The notes beneath the pieces were generated by a model, which searched no databases, was not told the DNA's origin, and saw nothing but the letters and a program-made list of their open reading frames with translations. A program made the position numbers and the translations under genes. Below are positions 24,593 to 33,386 of a stretch of 37,545 bases of DNA, in pieces. Origin of the DNA: JANYCG01 sp031365665 (lineage in GTDB: Bacteria > Pseudomonadota > Gammaproteobacteria > Burkholderiales > Burkholderiaceae_C); contig JANLYO010000119.1 in NCBI GenBank assembly GCA_031365665.1, positions 1 through 37,545 of the forward strand, written 5' to 3'. The stretch's first letter is position 1. Every line of letters starts with the position of its first letter.

Positions 24593-25849
24593 CTACTGGA
24601 GCTCAAATGCAGGCAGTTTTTTGGCCACTGGCAAGTTCTTCAGGGTGGCGTAAACCGGGAGGCCGTCTTTGTACTTGGGGTAGTCCTCGCCCTGGATCAG
24701 CGGCGCAAGGTAGCGCCTGCAACGCTCGGTGATGCCAAAGCCGTCGGCGGTGATGAAGTTGCGCGGCATGAATTTTTCGACATTGGCAACCTGGGACAAG
24801 GGCGCCGAGCCGATCTTGTACCGGTAAGGGCTGTCGCTGATGCGGTCGATGGTCGGCATTACCGCGTTGTGGCCCTTGAGCGCCAGTTGCACCGCCTTTT
24901 TGCCCAGTTCGTAGGCTTGCTTCACGTCGGTTTTGGAGGCAATGTGCCGGGCCGAGCGCTGGAGATAGTCGGCCACCGCCCAATGGAATTTGTGGCCCAA
25001 AGCCTGTTTGACCATATTGGCCACCACCGGCGCTGCGCCTCCCAACTGGGCATGGCCAAAGGCGTCGCGCGTGCCCTGTTCGGCGAGGAATTTGCCGTCG
25101 GGGTAGTGGCAGCCCTCTGACACGACCACGGTGCAGTAGCCGTGCGACTTGACCAGGGTTTCGACCCGTTTGAGGAATTTGCCTTCGTCGAATTCGATTT
25201 CAGGGAACAGCACCACCACCGGGATGCCCTGCGACTCGATCAGGCCGCCGGCAGCGGCGATCCAGCCGGCATGGCGGCCCATGACCTCCAGCACGAACAC
25301 CTTGGTGGAAGTTCTGGCCATGGAGCGCACGTCAAATGAGGCCTCCAGCGCCGACACGGCCACGTATTTGGCGACCGAGCCAAAGCCGGGGCAGCAGTCG
25401 GTGATGGGCAGGTCGTTGTCTACCGTCTTGGGCACGTGGATCGCCTGCAGCGGGTAGCCCATGCTATTGGAGAGCTGGCTGACCTTGAAGCAGGTGTCGG
25501 CCGAATCGCCCCCGCCGTTGTAAAAAAAATAGCCGATGTTGTGGGCCTTGAACACCGCGATCAGGCGCTCGTATTCGCGCCGGTTGGCGTCCAGGGACTT
25601 CAGCTTGAAGCGGCAGGAGCCGAATGCGCCGGCCGGTGTGTAGCGCAGCGCGGCGATGGCGGCGGCCGACTCCTTGCCGGTGTCGATCAGGTCTTCCGTC
25701 AGCGCGCCGATGATGCCGTTGCGCCCCGCGTAGACCTTGCCCATGGTGGCGGCGTTGGCGCGCGCGGTTTCGATCACGCCGCAGGCCGAGGCGTTGATGA
25801 CGGCGGTGACCCCGCCTGATTGTGCGTAAAAAGCGTTCTTTTTGGCCAT
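24593..25849 (-). CDS. pfp: Pyrophosphate-dependent 6-phosphofructokinase
   Basis: 418 residues from ATG at 25849, chosen because AAGGAG lies about 9 bp upstream; the longer frame from 25879 adds ten residues. It interconverts fructose 6-phosphate and fructose 1,6-bisphosphate, using pyrophosphate. Motifs: NGGGDSADT in the phosphoryl-donor site, PKTVDND with the Lys expected of PPi-dependent enzymes (ATP enzymes have Gly), and VMGRHAGWIA. The reaction is reversible and may serve gluconeogenesis as well as glycolysis. It lies 62 bp downstream of pepN on the same strand. Confidence 0.93.
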   Translation of the reverse strand: MAKKNAFYAQSGGVTAVINASACGVIETARANAATMGKVYAGRNGIIGALTEDLIDTGKESAAAIAALRYTPAGAFGSCRFKLKSLDANRREYERLIAVFKAHNIGYFFYNGGGDSADTCFKVSQLSNSMGYPLQAIHVPKTVDNDLPITDCCPGFGSVAKYVAVSALEASFDVRSMARTSTKVFVLEVMGRHAGWIAAAGGLIESQGIPVVVLFPEIEFDEGKFLKRVETLVKSHGYCTVVVSEGCHYPDGKFLAEQGTRDAFGHAQLGGAAPVVANMVKQALGHKFHWAVADYLQRSARHIASKTDVKQAYELGKKAVQLALKGHNAVMPTIDRISDSPYRYKIGSAPLSQVANVEKFMPRNFITADGFGITERCRRYLAPLIQGEDYPKYKDGLPVYATLKNLPVAKKLPAFELQ

Positions 25850-25911
25850 GGCTTCGATCTCCTTGGTGTGCCGGTTCACGGGGTGGAATGTGTTTGGCGC
25901 GCGCCGCAGGT

Positions 25912-28638
25912 TCAGGCGCCTGCCCCGGCCAGGGCGCGTGTGACGACTTCGCGCACATCCTTGCTCAAATCGGATTTGGCGGCCACCCGTTTGATGGCCT
26001 CGTGCGCGGCGCTGCGGTAGGGCTCGGCCAGGCGGCTCCAGCGGTCAAGAGCGCGGGCCAGACGCGCGGCCACTTGTGGGTTGAAGGTGTCGATCTCCAT
26101 TACGCGCTCGCTCCAGAACACATAACCGGCGGCGTCTTGCCGGTGGAAGGCGCCGGGGTTTGCGCTACAGAAGCTGAAGATCAGGCTGCGCGCCCGGTTC
26201 GGGTTTTGCAGATTGAAATCGGGGTGGGCCATGAGCTGGCGCACGATTGGCAGCACCTGGCCGTCGCGGTCCGTGGCGCCGCCTTGCAACGCAAACCATT
26301 TGTCGAGCACCAGCGCTTCGCCTTTGAACATCTGGTGGAATTGGCGCAGGGCGACTGCCGCCAATTCGTGGCCCGAGCCGATCAGCGCGCCCAGGGCGTT
26401 GCTGCGGTCGGTCATGTTGCTGGCGTTGTTAAAGCGCTGCATGGCCGTTTGCGGCCAGGTGGCGTCGCCGCTCACGCGGGCAGCAAGGCACAACTGGCTC
26501 AGGGCCAGGCCAGCCAGACTGCGTCGGCCGGCAGACACGGCGTCGGGGGTGTAATTGCCGCTGTCCTGGTGCGTGGTGAACGCCCACTCCCAGTCAGCGT
26601 GCAGCGCCATGGCGAGCTGCTCGCGCATGGCCTCGCGCACCGCGTGCACACGCTGCGGGTCAACCAGAACGAGTTGCTCGGCGATATAGGTTTCAGACGG
26701 CAGGGTGAGCACCAACTCCTTGAAGGCCGCGTCCAGAGCGGGGCTGCGCAGCACCGAGCGCAGCGCGGAAATACACGCATCATCCATTGGCCCGGGTCCC
26801 GAAGACGGGTCGCCAACAGTTATTTCCTTGAGGGCAGATCGCAGCATCAGCCGTTGCCCGGCCTCCCAGCGGTTGAAGGCATCAGAGTCATGCGCCAGCA
26901 GGTGGAGCAGGTCGGCGTCTGAGTAGTCGATCTCCAGTGTCACTGGCGCCGAGAAGCCGCGCAAGATGGACGGCACCGGCGCTGAGGGCACATTGGCAAA
27001 ACTCAGGGTTTCACTGGCTTGCGTCATCACAAAGACCCGTGAGCCTGCGCCCGGCACCGACTCTTCGGCCAGTTGCAGGGGGATGTCGCGGCCTTGCGAA
27101 TCGAGCAGGCCGATTTCCAGCGGAATCACAAAGGGCTGCTTCACCGGCTGCCTCGGCGTGGGCGGGCAGGTCTGGCTCAGCGTGAGCCGGTAAACCTGGG
27201 TGGCGGCATCGTAGTCGCCCACAGCCTTCACATTCGGCGTGCCGGCCTGGCTGTACCAGAGCTTGAACTGCGGCAGCAACTGCCCCAGGTCCGACTGCAC
27301 ATTGGCGTCCGCCATCGCCTGGGCAAAGTCGTCGCAGGTGACGGCCTGGCCGTCGTGAACCGCGAAATACAGGGCCATGCCTTTGGCAAACCCTGTGCGG
27401 CCCACCAGCGTCTGCATCATGCGGACAACTTCTGCGCCTTTTTCGTAAATGGTGACGGTGTAGAAATTGTTGATTTCCTGGTACTGATCAGGCCGCACCG
27501 GGTGCGCCATGGGGCCGGCGTCTTCCGGGAACTGGGCGGTGCGCAGCACACGCACGTCTTCGATGCGCTTGACGGCGCGGGCCGAGGGCTCCGCGCACAG
27601 GTCCTGGCTGAACTCCTGGTCACGGAACACCGTCAAACCCTCTTTGAGCGAGAGCTGGAACCAGTCGCGGCAGGTGATGCGGTTGCCCGTCCAGTTGTGG
27701 AAGTATTCGTGCCCGACCACACTCTCGATGTTGGAAAAATCAACATCGGTCGCAGTGGACTGGCTGGCCAGCACGTATTTGGTGTTGAAGATGTTCAGGC
27801 CCTTGTTCTCCATGGCGCCCATGTTGAAGTCGCTGGTGGCGACAATCATGAAGCGCTCCAGATCGAGCGACAGGTTGAAGCGCGCCTCGTCCCAGGCCAC
27901 CGAGGCCATCAGCGAATTCATCGCGTGTTCGGTTTTGTCAAGGTCGCCCGGGCGCACGTAGACCTGCAGCAGGTGGTCTTTGCCCGCGCGCGAGGTGATG
28001 CGCTGCTCACGGCAGACCAGTTGCCCCGCGACTAGCGCGAACAGGTAACACGGCTTGCGGTGCGGATCAATCCACTTGGCGAAATGGCGGCCGGCGTTTT
28101 CGGCGCCGGGCAAATCGCCCTGCTCGACGAGGTTGCCGTTGGACAGCAGCACCGGGTACTTGGCTCTGTCAGCCTTCAGCGTCACGGTGTACATGGCCAT
28201 CACGTCCGGGCGGTCCAGGAAGTAGGTGATGCGCCGGAACCCCTCAGCCTCGCATTGGGTGAAGAAGGAATCGTTGCTGACATACAGGCCCATCAGCTTG
28301 GTGTTTTTGACCGGGTTGCAGGTGGTGAATATTTCCAGATCAATCGCGTCTTCGCCTTGCGGCAGGTTCTCCAGCACCAACTGGTTTCCGTCCATCTTGA
28401 ACGAAGTGCCCTGGCCGTTGACCAGCACGCGCGCCAGGTTCAGGTCTTCGCCGTCCAGGCGCAGGGCCTGGGCTGCCACGCCTGAGTTGCGGCGCAGGCG
28501 CATTTTGTTCAGCACGCGGGTTTTGGCGGGATCAAGGTCAAATGTGAGATCGACCGTGTCAATGAACCAGGCCGGGGCCGAGTAGTTTTCGCGGCGCGTC
28601 ACCGCAGCGGCGCCTTCACCATCACGAAATAGCAACAT
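25912..28638 (-). CDS. pepN: Aminopeptidase N (M1 family)
   Basis: 908 residues, near the usual 870-890. It removes N-terminal residues from cytoplasmic peptides. The exopeptidase motif GAMEN appears in FNMGAMENKGLNIF, and the zinc motif HEYFHNWTGNR near residue 307 is followed by the third ligand Glu in LKEGLTVFRDQEF. The C-terminal helical DUF3458 region is present to the end. The start codon lies 17 bp inside the upstream HAD gene, so the two are coupled. It belongs to the minus-strand run prfB, HAD, pepN and possibly pfp. Confidence 0.96.
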   Translation of the reverse strand: MLLFRDGEGAAAVTRRENYSAPAWFIDTVDLTFDLDPAKTRVLNKMRLRRNSGVAAQALRLDGEDLNLARVLVNGQGTSFKMDGNQLVLENLPQGEDAIDLEIFTTCNPVKNTKLMGLYVSNDSFFTQCEAEGFRRITYFLDRPDVMAMYTVTLKADRAKYPVLLSNGNLVEQGDLPGAENAGRHFAKWIDPHRKPCYLFALVAGQLVCREQRITSRAGKDHLLQVYVRPGDLDKTEHAMNSLMASVAWDEARFNLSLDLERFMIVATSDFNMGAMENKGLNIFNTKYVLASQSTATDVDFSNIESVVGHEYFHNWTGNRITCRDWFQLSLKEGLTVFRDQEFSQDLCAEPSARAVKRIEDVRVLRTAQFPEDAGPMAHPVRPDQYQEINNFYTVTIYEKGAEVVRMMQTLVGRTGFAKGMALYFAVHDGQAVTCDDFAQAMADANVQSDLGQLLPQFKLWYSQAGTPNVKAVGDYDAATQVYRLTLSQTCPPTPRQPVKQPFVIPLEIGLLDSQGRDIPLQLAEESVPGAGSRVFVMTQASETLSFANVPSAPVPSILRGFSAPVTLEIDYSDADLLHLLAHDSDAFNRWEAGQRLMLRSALKEITVGDPSSGPGPMDDACISALRSVLRSPALDAAFKELVLTLPSETYIAEQLVLVDPQRVHAVREAMREQLAMALHADWEWAFTTHQDSGNYTPDAVSAGRRSLAGLALSQLCLAARVSGDATWPQTAMQRFNNASNMTDRSNALGALIGSGHELAAVALRQFHQMFKGEALVLDKWFALQGGATDRDGQVLPIVRQLMAHPDFNLQNPNRARSLIFSFCSANPGAFHRQDAAGYVFWSERVMEIDTFNPQVAARLARALDRWSRLAEPYRSAAHEAIKRVAAKSDLSKDVREVVTRALAGAGA

Positions 28639-29416
28639 TCAGTGTCTCCAGAAAATTCGAATTCATCAGTTCGTCAAAATTGCGGGCGCTGGCGATCACG
28701 TGCGGGCCGGTCAGGGCCTCGGCCCTGTGGCTGGTGCAGATGGCCACCGCCTGCATGCCCGCGCGGCGGGCGGCCTCAATGCCAAAAGGCGCATCTTCAA
28801 AGACAATGCAAGCCTCTGGTCTCATATTCATTCGTTTTGCCGCTTTTAAAAAAATAGCAGGTTCAGGCTTGCCTGGCAATCCTTCGTCGCCGCCGACCAC
28901 CGCGTGTGGCGTGAACGGCAGCAACAGGTGCGAAAACGCGAAGGCGATGTTGTGCTGGTCGCCCGCTGTGCCGACACCCACCTTAAGCTTCCGGCTCAAT
29001 GCCGACAGGGCGAACTGCGTGAAGCCCGCGACTTCGGCAAACACCGGCGCGAACAGCTCGCGGTAAATAGCTTCCTTCTCGGCAATCAGCGCCCAGGCCT
29101 CCTTGGCCTCCACCACACGGCCAAACAGCTCGTTCATGCACTCGGCGCCGGTGCGCCCGGTAGTGCGTGCCAGCAGGTCGTCCACATCCATCCGGATGTT
29201 GTGCCGCTGCGTGAACGTGATCCAGCTTTGCGCGTGGTAGGGCATCGAGTCGATCATGGTGCCGTCCATGTCGAAAATAAGGGCCCCCACGCTTGTCACT
29301 GCGTGTACTGCGCTGCCCCGCGAGGGGGCTAATTTTTGGCTTCGCTGCTCTTCGAGAACTTGGGGCGGCCCGGCGAAAAATTGTGCGCCCACGCCCGCCG
29401 TTGATTGCGTTGCCAT
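28622..29416 (-). CDS. HAD-superfamily phosphatase/phosphoglucomutase-like protein, start uncertain
   Basis: The core begins VGALIFDMDGTMIDSMPYHA, with the nucleophile DxD, and continues with VGVGTAGDQHN, GLPGKPEPAIFLKAAKRM and VFEDAPFGIEAARRAGM. This is the beta-phosphoglucomutase/GS1-like subgroup; the substrate is unknown. ATG at 29416 overlaps the prfB stop (GTGATG), but the first 40 residues then come from a REP-like repeat. A GTG at 29299 would give 225 residues, the normal family length, and is a credible alternative start. A short AT-rich patch lies inside the gene at 28842-28868. It overlaps pepN by 17 bp. Confidence 0.88.
   Translation of the reverse strand: MATQSTAGVGAQFFAGPPQVLEEQRSQKLAPSRGSAVHAVTSVGALIFDMDGTMIDSMPYHAQSWITFTQRHNIRMDVDDLLARTTGRTGAECMNELFGRVVEAKEAWALIAEKEAIYRELFAPVFAEVAGFTQFALSALSRKLKVGVGTAGDQHNIAFAFSHLLLPFTPHAVVGGDEGLPGKPEPAIFLKAAKRMNMRPEACIVFEDAPFGIEAARRAGMQAVAICTSHRAEALTGPHVIASARNFDELMNSNFLETLNVAIS
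28842..28868. repeat. Short AT-rich patch inside the HAD gene
   Basis: GCTTTTAAAAAAATAGCAGG followed by TTCAGGC closely matches 31704-31730 in the acyl-CoA synthetase gene. The patch is in frame and encodes part of the loop AIFLKAAK. It may be a relic of a dispersed repeat; chance is possible because the run is simple. Confidence 0.35.
29303..29391. repeat. REP-like palindromic element between prfB and the HAD domain
   Basis: A hairpin CCCC-GCGA-GGGG (29316-29327), a TAATTTTTGGCTTCGCTGC stretch and the terminal palindromic GGGCGGCCCG segment are arranged as in a repeat family common between Comamonadaceae genes (recognised from memory, not searched). It lies exactly where the HAD reading frame would gain its atypical N-terminal 40 residues. 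Confidence 0.55.
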
Positions 29417-30520
29417 CACACACCCTGCTTCAGTGAGGCTTCAATGAACTGATCCAGGTCGCCATCCAGCACCTTCTGGGTGGCGGAGGTTTCGTAGTTG
29501 GTGCGCAGGTCCTTGATGCGGCTGTTGTCCAGCACGTAGCTGCGGATCTGGTGGCCCCAGCCGACGTCGGTTTTGGTGTCCTCCAGCTTTTGCTGCGCTT
29601 CCTGCTGTTTGCGCAGTTCGAAATCGTACAGGCGCGAACGCAGGCGCTTCCAGGCCACATCGCGGTTGCTGTGCTGGCTGCGCCCGTCCTGGCACTGCAC
29701 CACGATGCCGGTGGGCAGGTGGGTGAGGCGCACGGCAGAGTCGGTCTTGTTGATGTGTTGTCCGCCGGCGCCGCTGGCGCGGAAGGTGTCGGTGCGCACA
29801 TCGGCGGGGTTGATGTCGATCTCGATCGAATCATCGACCTCGGGGTAGACAAACACGCTGGCAAAACTGGTGTGCCGCCCGCCACTTGAATCAAACGGGC
29901 TCTTGCGCACCAGGCGGTGCACGCCGGTTTCGGTGCGCAGCAGGCCAAAGGCGTATTCGCCCTCGACCTTGATCGTCGCGCCCTTGATGCCTGCCGTGTC
30001 GCCAGCGGTTTCGTCCTCCAGCGTGGCCTTGAAGCCTTTGCGCTCGGCGTAACGCAGGTACTGGCGCAGCAACATGCTGGCCCAGTCGCAGGCTTCGGTG
30101 CCGCCGGCGCCGGCCTGGATGTCCAGAAAGGCGTTCAGCGGGTCGGCCGGGTTGTTGAACATGCGCCGGAACTCCAACTGCTCAACAGTGGTGGCAAGTT
30201 TGGCGGCCTCGGCGTCGATGGTCAGAAGGCCGGTTTCGTCGCCTTCCTCCTTCGACATGTCATAAAGCTCAAGGTTGTCTGACAGCTCGCTGGCCAGCCT
30301 GTCGAGCGTGCCCACCACGTCATCCAGCGCTTTCTTTTCCTTGCCCAACTCCTGGGCGCGTTTGCTGTCGTTCCAGACTTCGGGGTCTTCCAGCGACGCG
30401 TTGACGGTTCTCAGCCGCTCTGCTTTGGCAGGGTAGTCAAAGATACCCCCGTAACTCTTGCGTGCGTGCGCTCAAGTCCGCGAGCCGGGTGCCGATTTGG
30501 TTGATGTGTTCTGCGTCCAT
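29416..30520 (-). CDS. prfB: Peptide chain release factor 2, with programmed +1 frameshift
   Basis: 367 residues when the frameshift is applied. The zero frame starts at ATG 30520 and runs 27 codons to an in-frame TGA at 30439-30437. After a +1 shift, translation continues from GAC (30438-30436) to TGA at 29418-29416. RF2 recognises UAA and UGA stops. Motifs are SPFDSSGGRHTSF, containing the SPF tripeptide that reads the stop codon, and GAGGQHINKTDSAVRLTH with catalytic GGQ. The downstream HAD start overlaps the stop. An annotation starting at 30348 would miss the N-terminus. Confidence 0.97.
30436..30452 (-). promoter_or_regulatory. RF2 programmed frameshift site
   Basis: On the minus strand CGGGGGTATCTTTGAC contains the internal Shine-Dalgarno-like GGGGG, three bases of spacer, the slippery CTT and the UGA stop followed by C. 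This is essentially the Escherichia coli arrangement, through which low RF2 levels favour the +1 shift and autoregulate synthesis. Confidence 0.96.
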
Positions 30521-30628
30521 GAGGTGTGCCCTGAAATGTGGTTGGCGCTTTGATGTGAACTGTCGCGCGCCGAGCCGGGTATTTTCTCATGGTTCTCCTA
30601 CGGAGCTGGCGTTGAAACAGGCCAGTGT

Positions 30629-31558
30629 TCAGGCCAAAAAATCCTCGATCAATTTTGCCAATTGCTTAGGCTGGTCGTGGTGCAGCATGTGCCCGCAATC
30701 AGTCATCTTCACACGGGTGAGCTTGGGTACGGCACTGAGGCGTTGGTGAAACTCCTCCAAGGTGAACCTTCCCCGATGCCAGGTCTCGATGGAGTTGTCC
30801 TCGGCCTCCACAAAAAGGGTGGGGGCCAAATTGGCCGCATAAAGCGCCAAAACCTCTTCGTTGCGAACCAGCAAGGCACCAGAAATCTTGTGGGCCGGGT
30901 CACCCAAAATATCCCATTTGCCGTTGTCGTTTTGCATGGCCCAGTGGTGGGCCAGCCAAATGGCGCGGCCCCGCCCGGCGTCGTCGCGTGCCAGACGGGG
31001 GTTGGTTTTCATGAGGCGCTGAGCCACGCCTTCGGCACTGTCATAGGGCCGAAGCCCCATTTCGCCGCGCTGAAAAGCTTTGAGTTCGTCCATCCATTTG
31101 GCCAGGCGTTTGGGCGCGCCACTGGCGGGCATCACTGGCATGCCAAAACCTTCCAGATTAATCAGGCGGCGGATGCGCTCGGGCCGCGCCCCGGCGTAGT
31201 GCATCACCACGTTGCCACCCAGGCTGTGGCCGACCAAATCGACCGCCTCGTCGGGCGCGTAATGATCCAACAGAAAATCAAGATCGGCCAGGTAGTCGGC
31301 AAACCAGTAGTTGTCCACCGGGTCGGCGGTGGTCAGGCCGTAACCACGCCAATCCGGCGCGATGATTTGCCGCCCGCTGGCGAAGGCTTCTGAAAAGGCG
31401 TCCACCAGAAACTGGTACGACGCAGCAACGTCCATCCAGCCGTGCACCAGCACGAGCGGCGCAACGCCTGGCTGCGGCTGCCCCCATACGCGGGTGTGAT
31501 AGGTGAGGTTGCGGATCGGGACAAATTCGCTTTTAGGAATACGTTTGGCTTGGTACAT
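30629..31558 (-). CDS. Alpha/beta hydrolase
   Basis: 309 residues from ATG at 31558; a second ATG at 31585 adds nine residues and would overlap the divergent synthetase start in a shared CATG. The fold is shown by LVLVHGWMDVAASY (oxyanion), DWRGYGLT, the nucleophile VGHSLGGN near residue 113 and the catalytic His in DCGHMLHHDQP near the C-terminus. No signal peptide; the substrate is unknown. The divergent arrangement with an acyl-CoA synthetase hints at a role on acyl esters or thioesters, but this is only contextual. Confidence 0.88.
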   Translation of the reverse strand: MYQAKRIPKSEFVPIRNLTYHTRVWGQPQPGVAPLVLVHGWMDVAASYQFLVDAFSEAFASGRQIIAPDWRGYGLTTADPVDNYWFADYLADLDFLLDHYAPDEAVDLVGHSLGGNVVMHYAGARPERIRRLINLEGFGMPVMPASGAPKRLAKWMDELKAFQRGEMGLRPYDSAEGVAQRLMKTNPRLARDDAGRGRAIWLAHHWAMQNDNGKWDILGDPAHKISGALLVRNEEVLALYAANLAPTLFVEAEDNSIETWHRGRFTLEEFHQRLSAVPKLTRVKMTDCGHMLHHDQPKQLAKLIEDFLA

Positions 31559-31583
31559 TTCGTCAATGATACGGAAGCGCACC

Positions 31584-33326
31584 ATGACTGTCAGTCAAAA
31601 CAGGGACAACTACGAGCAGATCTACCGGGAGTTCCGCTGGCATGTGCCTGAGCGCTTCAATATGGCTGAAATGTGCAGCAGGCGCTGGGTGCATCAATTT
31701 GATGCTTCTCAAAAAATAGCAATTCATGCCTACGAATTGGGCTCTGGGGGCTCTTTCTACACTTACAAACAACTCCAAAACGACGCCAACCGCCTCTCCA
31801 ACGTGCTGGCGAAGCGGGGTGTCAAACGCGGCGACCGCGTGGCGATTGTGTTGCCGCAGCGCTTCGAGACGGCTGTGGCCTACATCGCGGTATTGCAAAT
31901 GGGCGCCGTGGCGATGCCGCTGTCGATGCTGTTTGGGCCCGAAGCGCTTGAATACCGCCTGGTGGACGCCAGTGCCGTGGCGGCGATTTGTGACGCTGAG
32001 GCGATGGCGGCTGTGCAATCCGTGCGGGTGAGATGTCCGCTCCTTCGTCAATGTCTTGTTGTTGGCAATTCGGCTACGGATGACTTTGCCAGCGCCCTTC
32101 GAGGCGCATCCGATCAATTCGACCTGGTTGACACCCTTGCTGATGAGGCCGCCGTGCTGATCTACACCAGCGGCACCACCGGCCCGCCCAAAGGCGCGCT
32201 GATCCCGCACCGCGCCTTGATCGGCAACCTGAGCGGCTTCGTGGCGAGCCAGAACTGGTTTGGGTTTGACGGCAAATCCAACGCATCTACCCAGGCAGTA
32301 TTCTGGTCCCCTGCCGACTGGGCCTGGACGGGCGGCTTGATGGACGCTCTGCTGCCCACGCTGTATTTCGGCCGCCCCATCGTGGCCTACAACGGCCGCT
32401 TCAGCCCCGACGTGGCGCTGCAATTGATGCGGGACTGCGGCGTGACGCACAGCTTCATCTTCCCCACCGCGCTGAAGGCGATGATGAAAGCCTTCCCCGG
32501 CACGGCCAAGGTGACAGTGCGAAAACAGTTCAACTTGAAGCTGCAAGCCATCATGAGCGCGGGCGAGGCAGTGGGTGACGCGGTGTTTGGCTATTGCGAA
32601 CAGCAGCTCGGCGTGCGCCCCAACGAGATGTTTGGCCAGACCGAGATCAACTACATCGTGGGCAACTGTGGCCGGTATTGGCCCGCGAAACCCGGCAGCA
32701 TGGGCCGGCCGTACCCGGGCCACTACGTCAAGGTCATCGACGACGCGGGCCAGGAATGCCCGGTCGGCACACCGGGTGATGTAGCCGTGAACCGCTTCGA
32801 CATCCATGGGCAAGCTGACCCGGTGTTCTTTCTGGGTTACTGGAACAACGAAGCCGCAACCAAAGCCAAGTTCACCGGCGACTGGTGCCGCACTGGCGAC
32901 ATGGCAGTGCGCGATGCCGACGGCTACCTCTGGTACCAGGGCCGCTCTGACGACATGTTCAAGGCCGCCGGTTACCGCATAGGCCCGGGTGAGGTGGAGA
33001 ACTGCCTGGTCAAACACCCGGCCGTGGCCAACGCCGCCGTGGTGCCCAAGCCCGACGCGGCGCGTGGCGCGCTGGTCAAGGCCTACGTCGTGCTTGCTCC
33101 TGACTTTATAGCTGCTCGTGCAAATTCGGCGAGGGGAGAAGCCCGGTTTGATGAAGACCTGATCGCCGAGCTACAGGCCCACGTCAAAGGCAAACTCGCG
33201 CCCTACGAATACCCGAAAGAAATCGAGTTTGTCGATGCCCTGCCCATGACCACTACCGGCAAGGTGCAGCGCCGCGTGTTGCGCCTGCAGGAGGAGGAGC
33301 GGGCGCGGATGCCCGTGAAACCGTAA
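31584..33326 (+). CDS. Acyl-CoA synthetase (AMP-forming, medium-chain type)
   Basis: 580 residues from ATG at 31584, where homology to the ACSM/AMP-binding family begins. It activates a carboxylic acid to acyl-AMP and then acyl-CoA. The phosphate loop is YTSGTTGPPKGALIPHRA near residue 194, followed by GQTEINYIVGN, TGDMAVRDADGYLWYQGRSD and the adenylation Lys in PMTTTGKVQRR near residue 557. Two short stretches, FDASQKIAIHAYELG (31699-31740) and LAPDFIAARANSARGE (33094-33140), look like in-frame insertions of low-GC repeats. Chain-length preference cannot be read. Confidence 0.92.
   Translation: MTVSQNRDNYEQIYREFRWHVPERFNMAEMCSRRWVHQFDASQKIAIHAYELGSGGSFYTYKQLQNDANRLSNVLAKRGVKRGDRVAIVLPQRFETAVAYIAVLQMGAVAMPLSMLFGPEALEYRLVDASAVAAICDAEAMAAVQSVRVRCPLLRQCLVVGNSATDDFASALRGASDQFDLVDTLADEAAVLIYTSGTTGPPKGALIPHRALIGNLSGFVASQNWFGFDGKSNASTQAVFWSPADWAWTGGLMDALLPTLYFGRPIVAYNGRFSPDVALQLMRDCGVTHSFIFPTALKAMMKAFPGTAKVTVRKQFNLKLQAIMSAGEAVGDAVFGYCEQQLGVRPNEMFGQTEINYIVGNCGRYWPAKPGSMGRPYPGHYVKVIDDAGQECPVGTPGDVAVNRFDIHGQADPVFFLGYWNNEAATKAKFTGDWCRTGDMAVRDADGYLWYQGRSDDMFKAAGYRIGPGEVENCLVKHPAVANAAVVPKPDAARGALVKAYVVLAPDFIAARANSARGEARFDEDLIAELQAHVKGKLAPYEYPKEIEFVDALPMTTTGKVQRRVLRLQEEERARMPVKP
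31704..31730. repeat. Short AT-rich patch inside the acyl-CoA synthetase gene
   Basis: GCTTCTCAAAAAATAGCAAT followed by TCATGCC pairs with 28842-28868 in the HAD gene: the two share AAAAAATAGCA flanked by GCTT and TTCA. The local composition is far below that of the gene. A related-looking TTATAGCTGCTCGTGCAAATT occurs in the same gene at about 33106-33126. Confidence 0.35.
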
Positions 33327-33386
33327 ACTCAAGGCACTATTCCCCTACTCAAATTCAGGCAAGCTCCGGCAAGCCTTCCCACCCCC

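Noticed and set aside
31563..33017. Minus-strand ORF of 484 residues
   Set aside because: Shadow of the acyl-CoA synthetase gene, with composition typical of reversed coding sequence.
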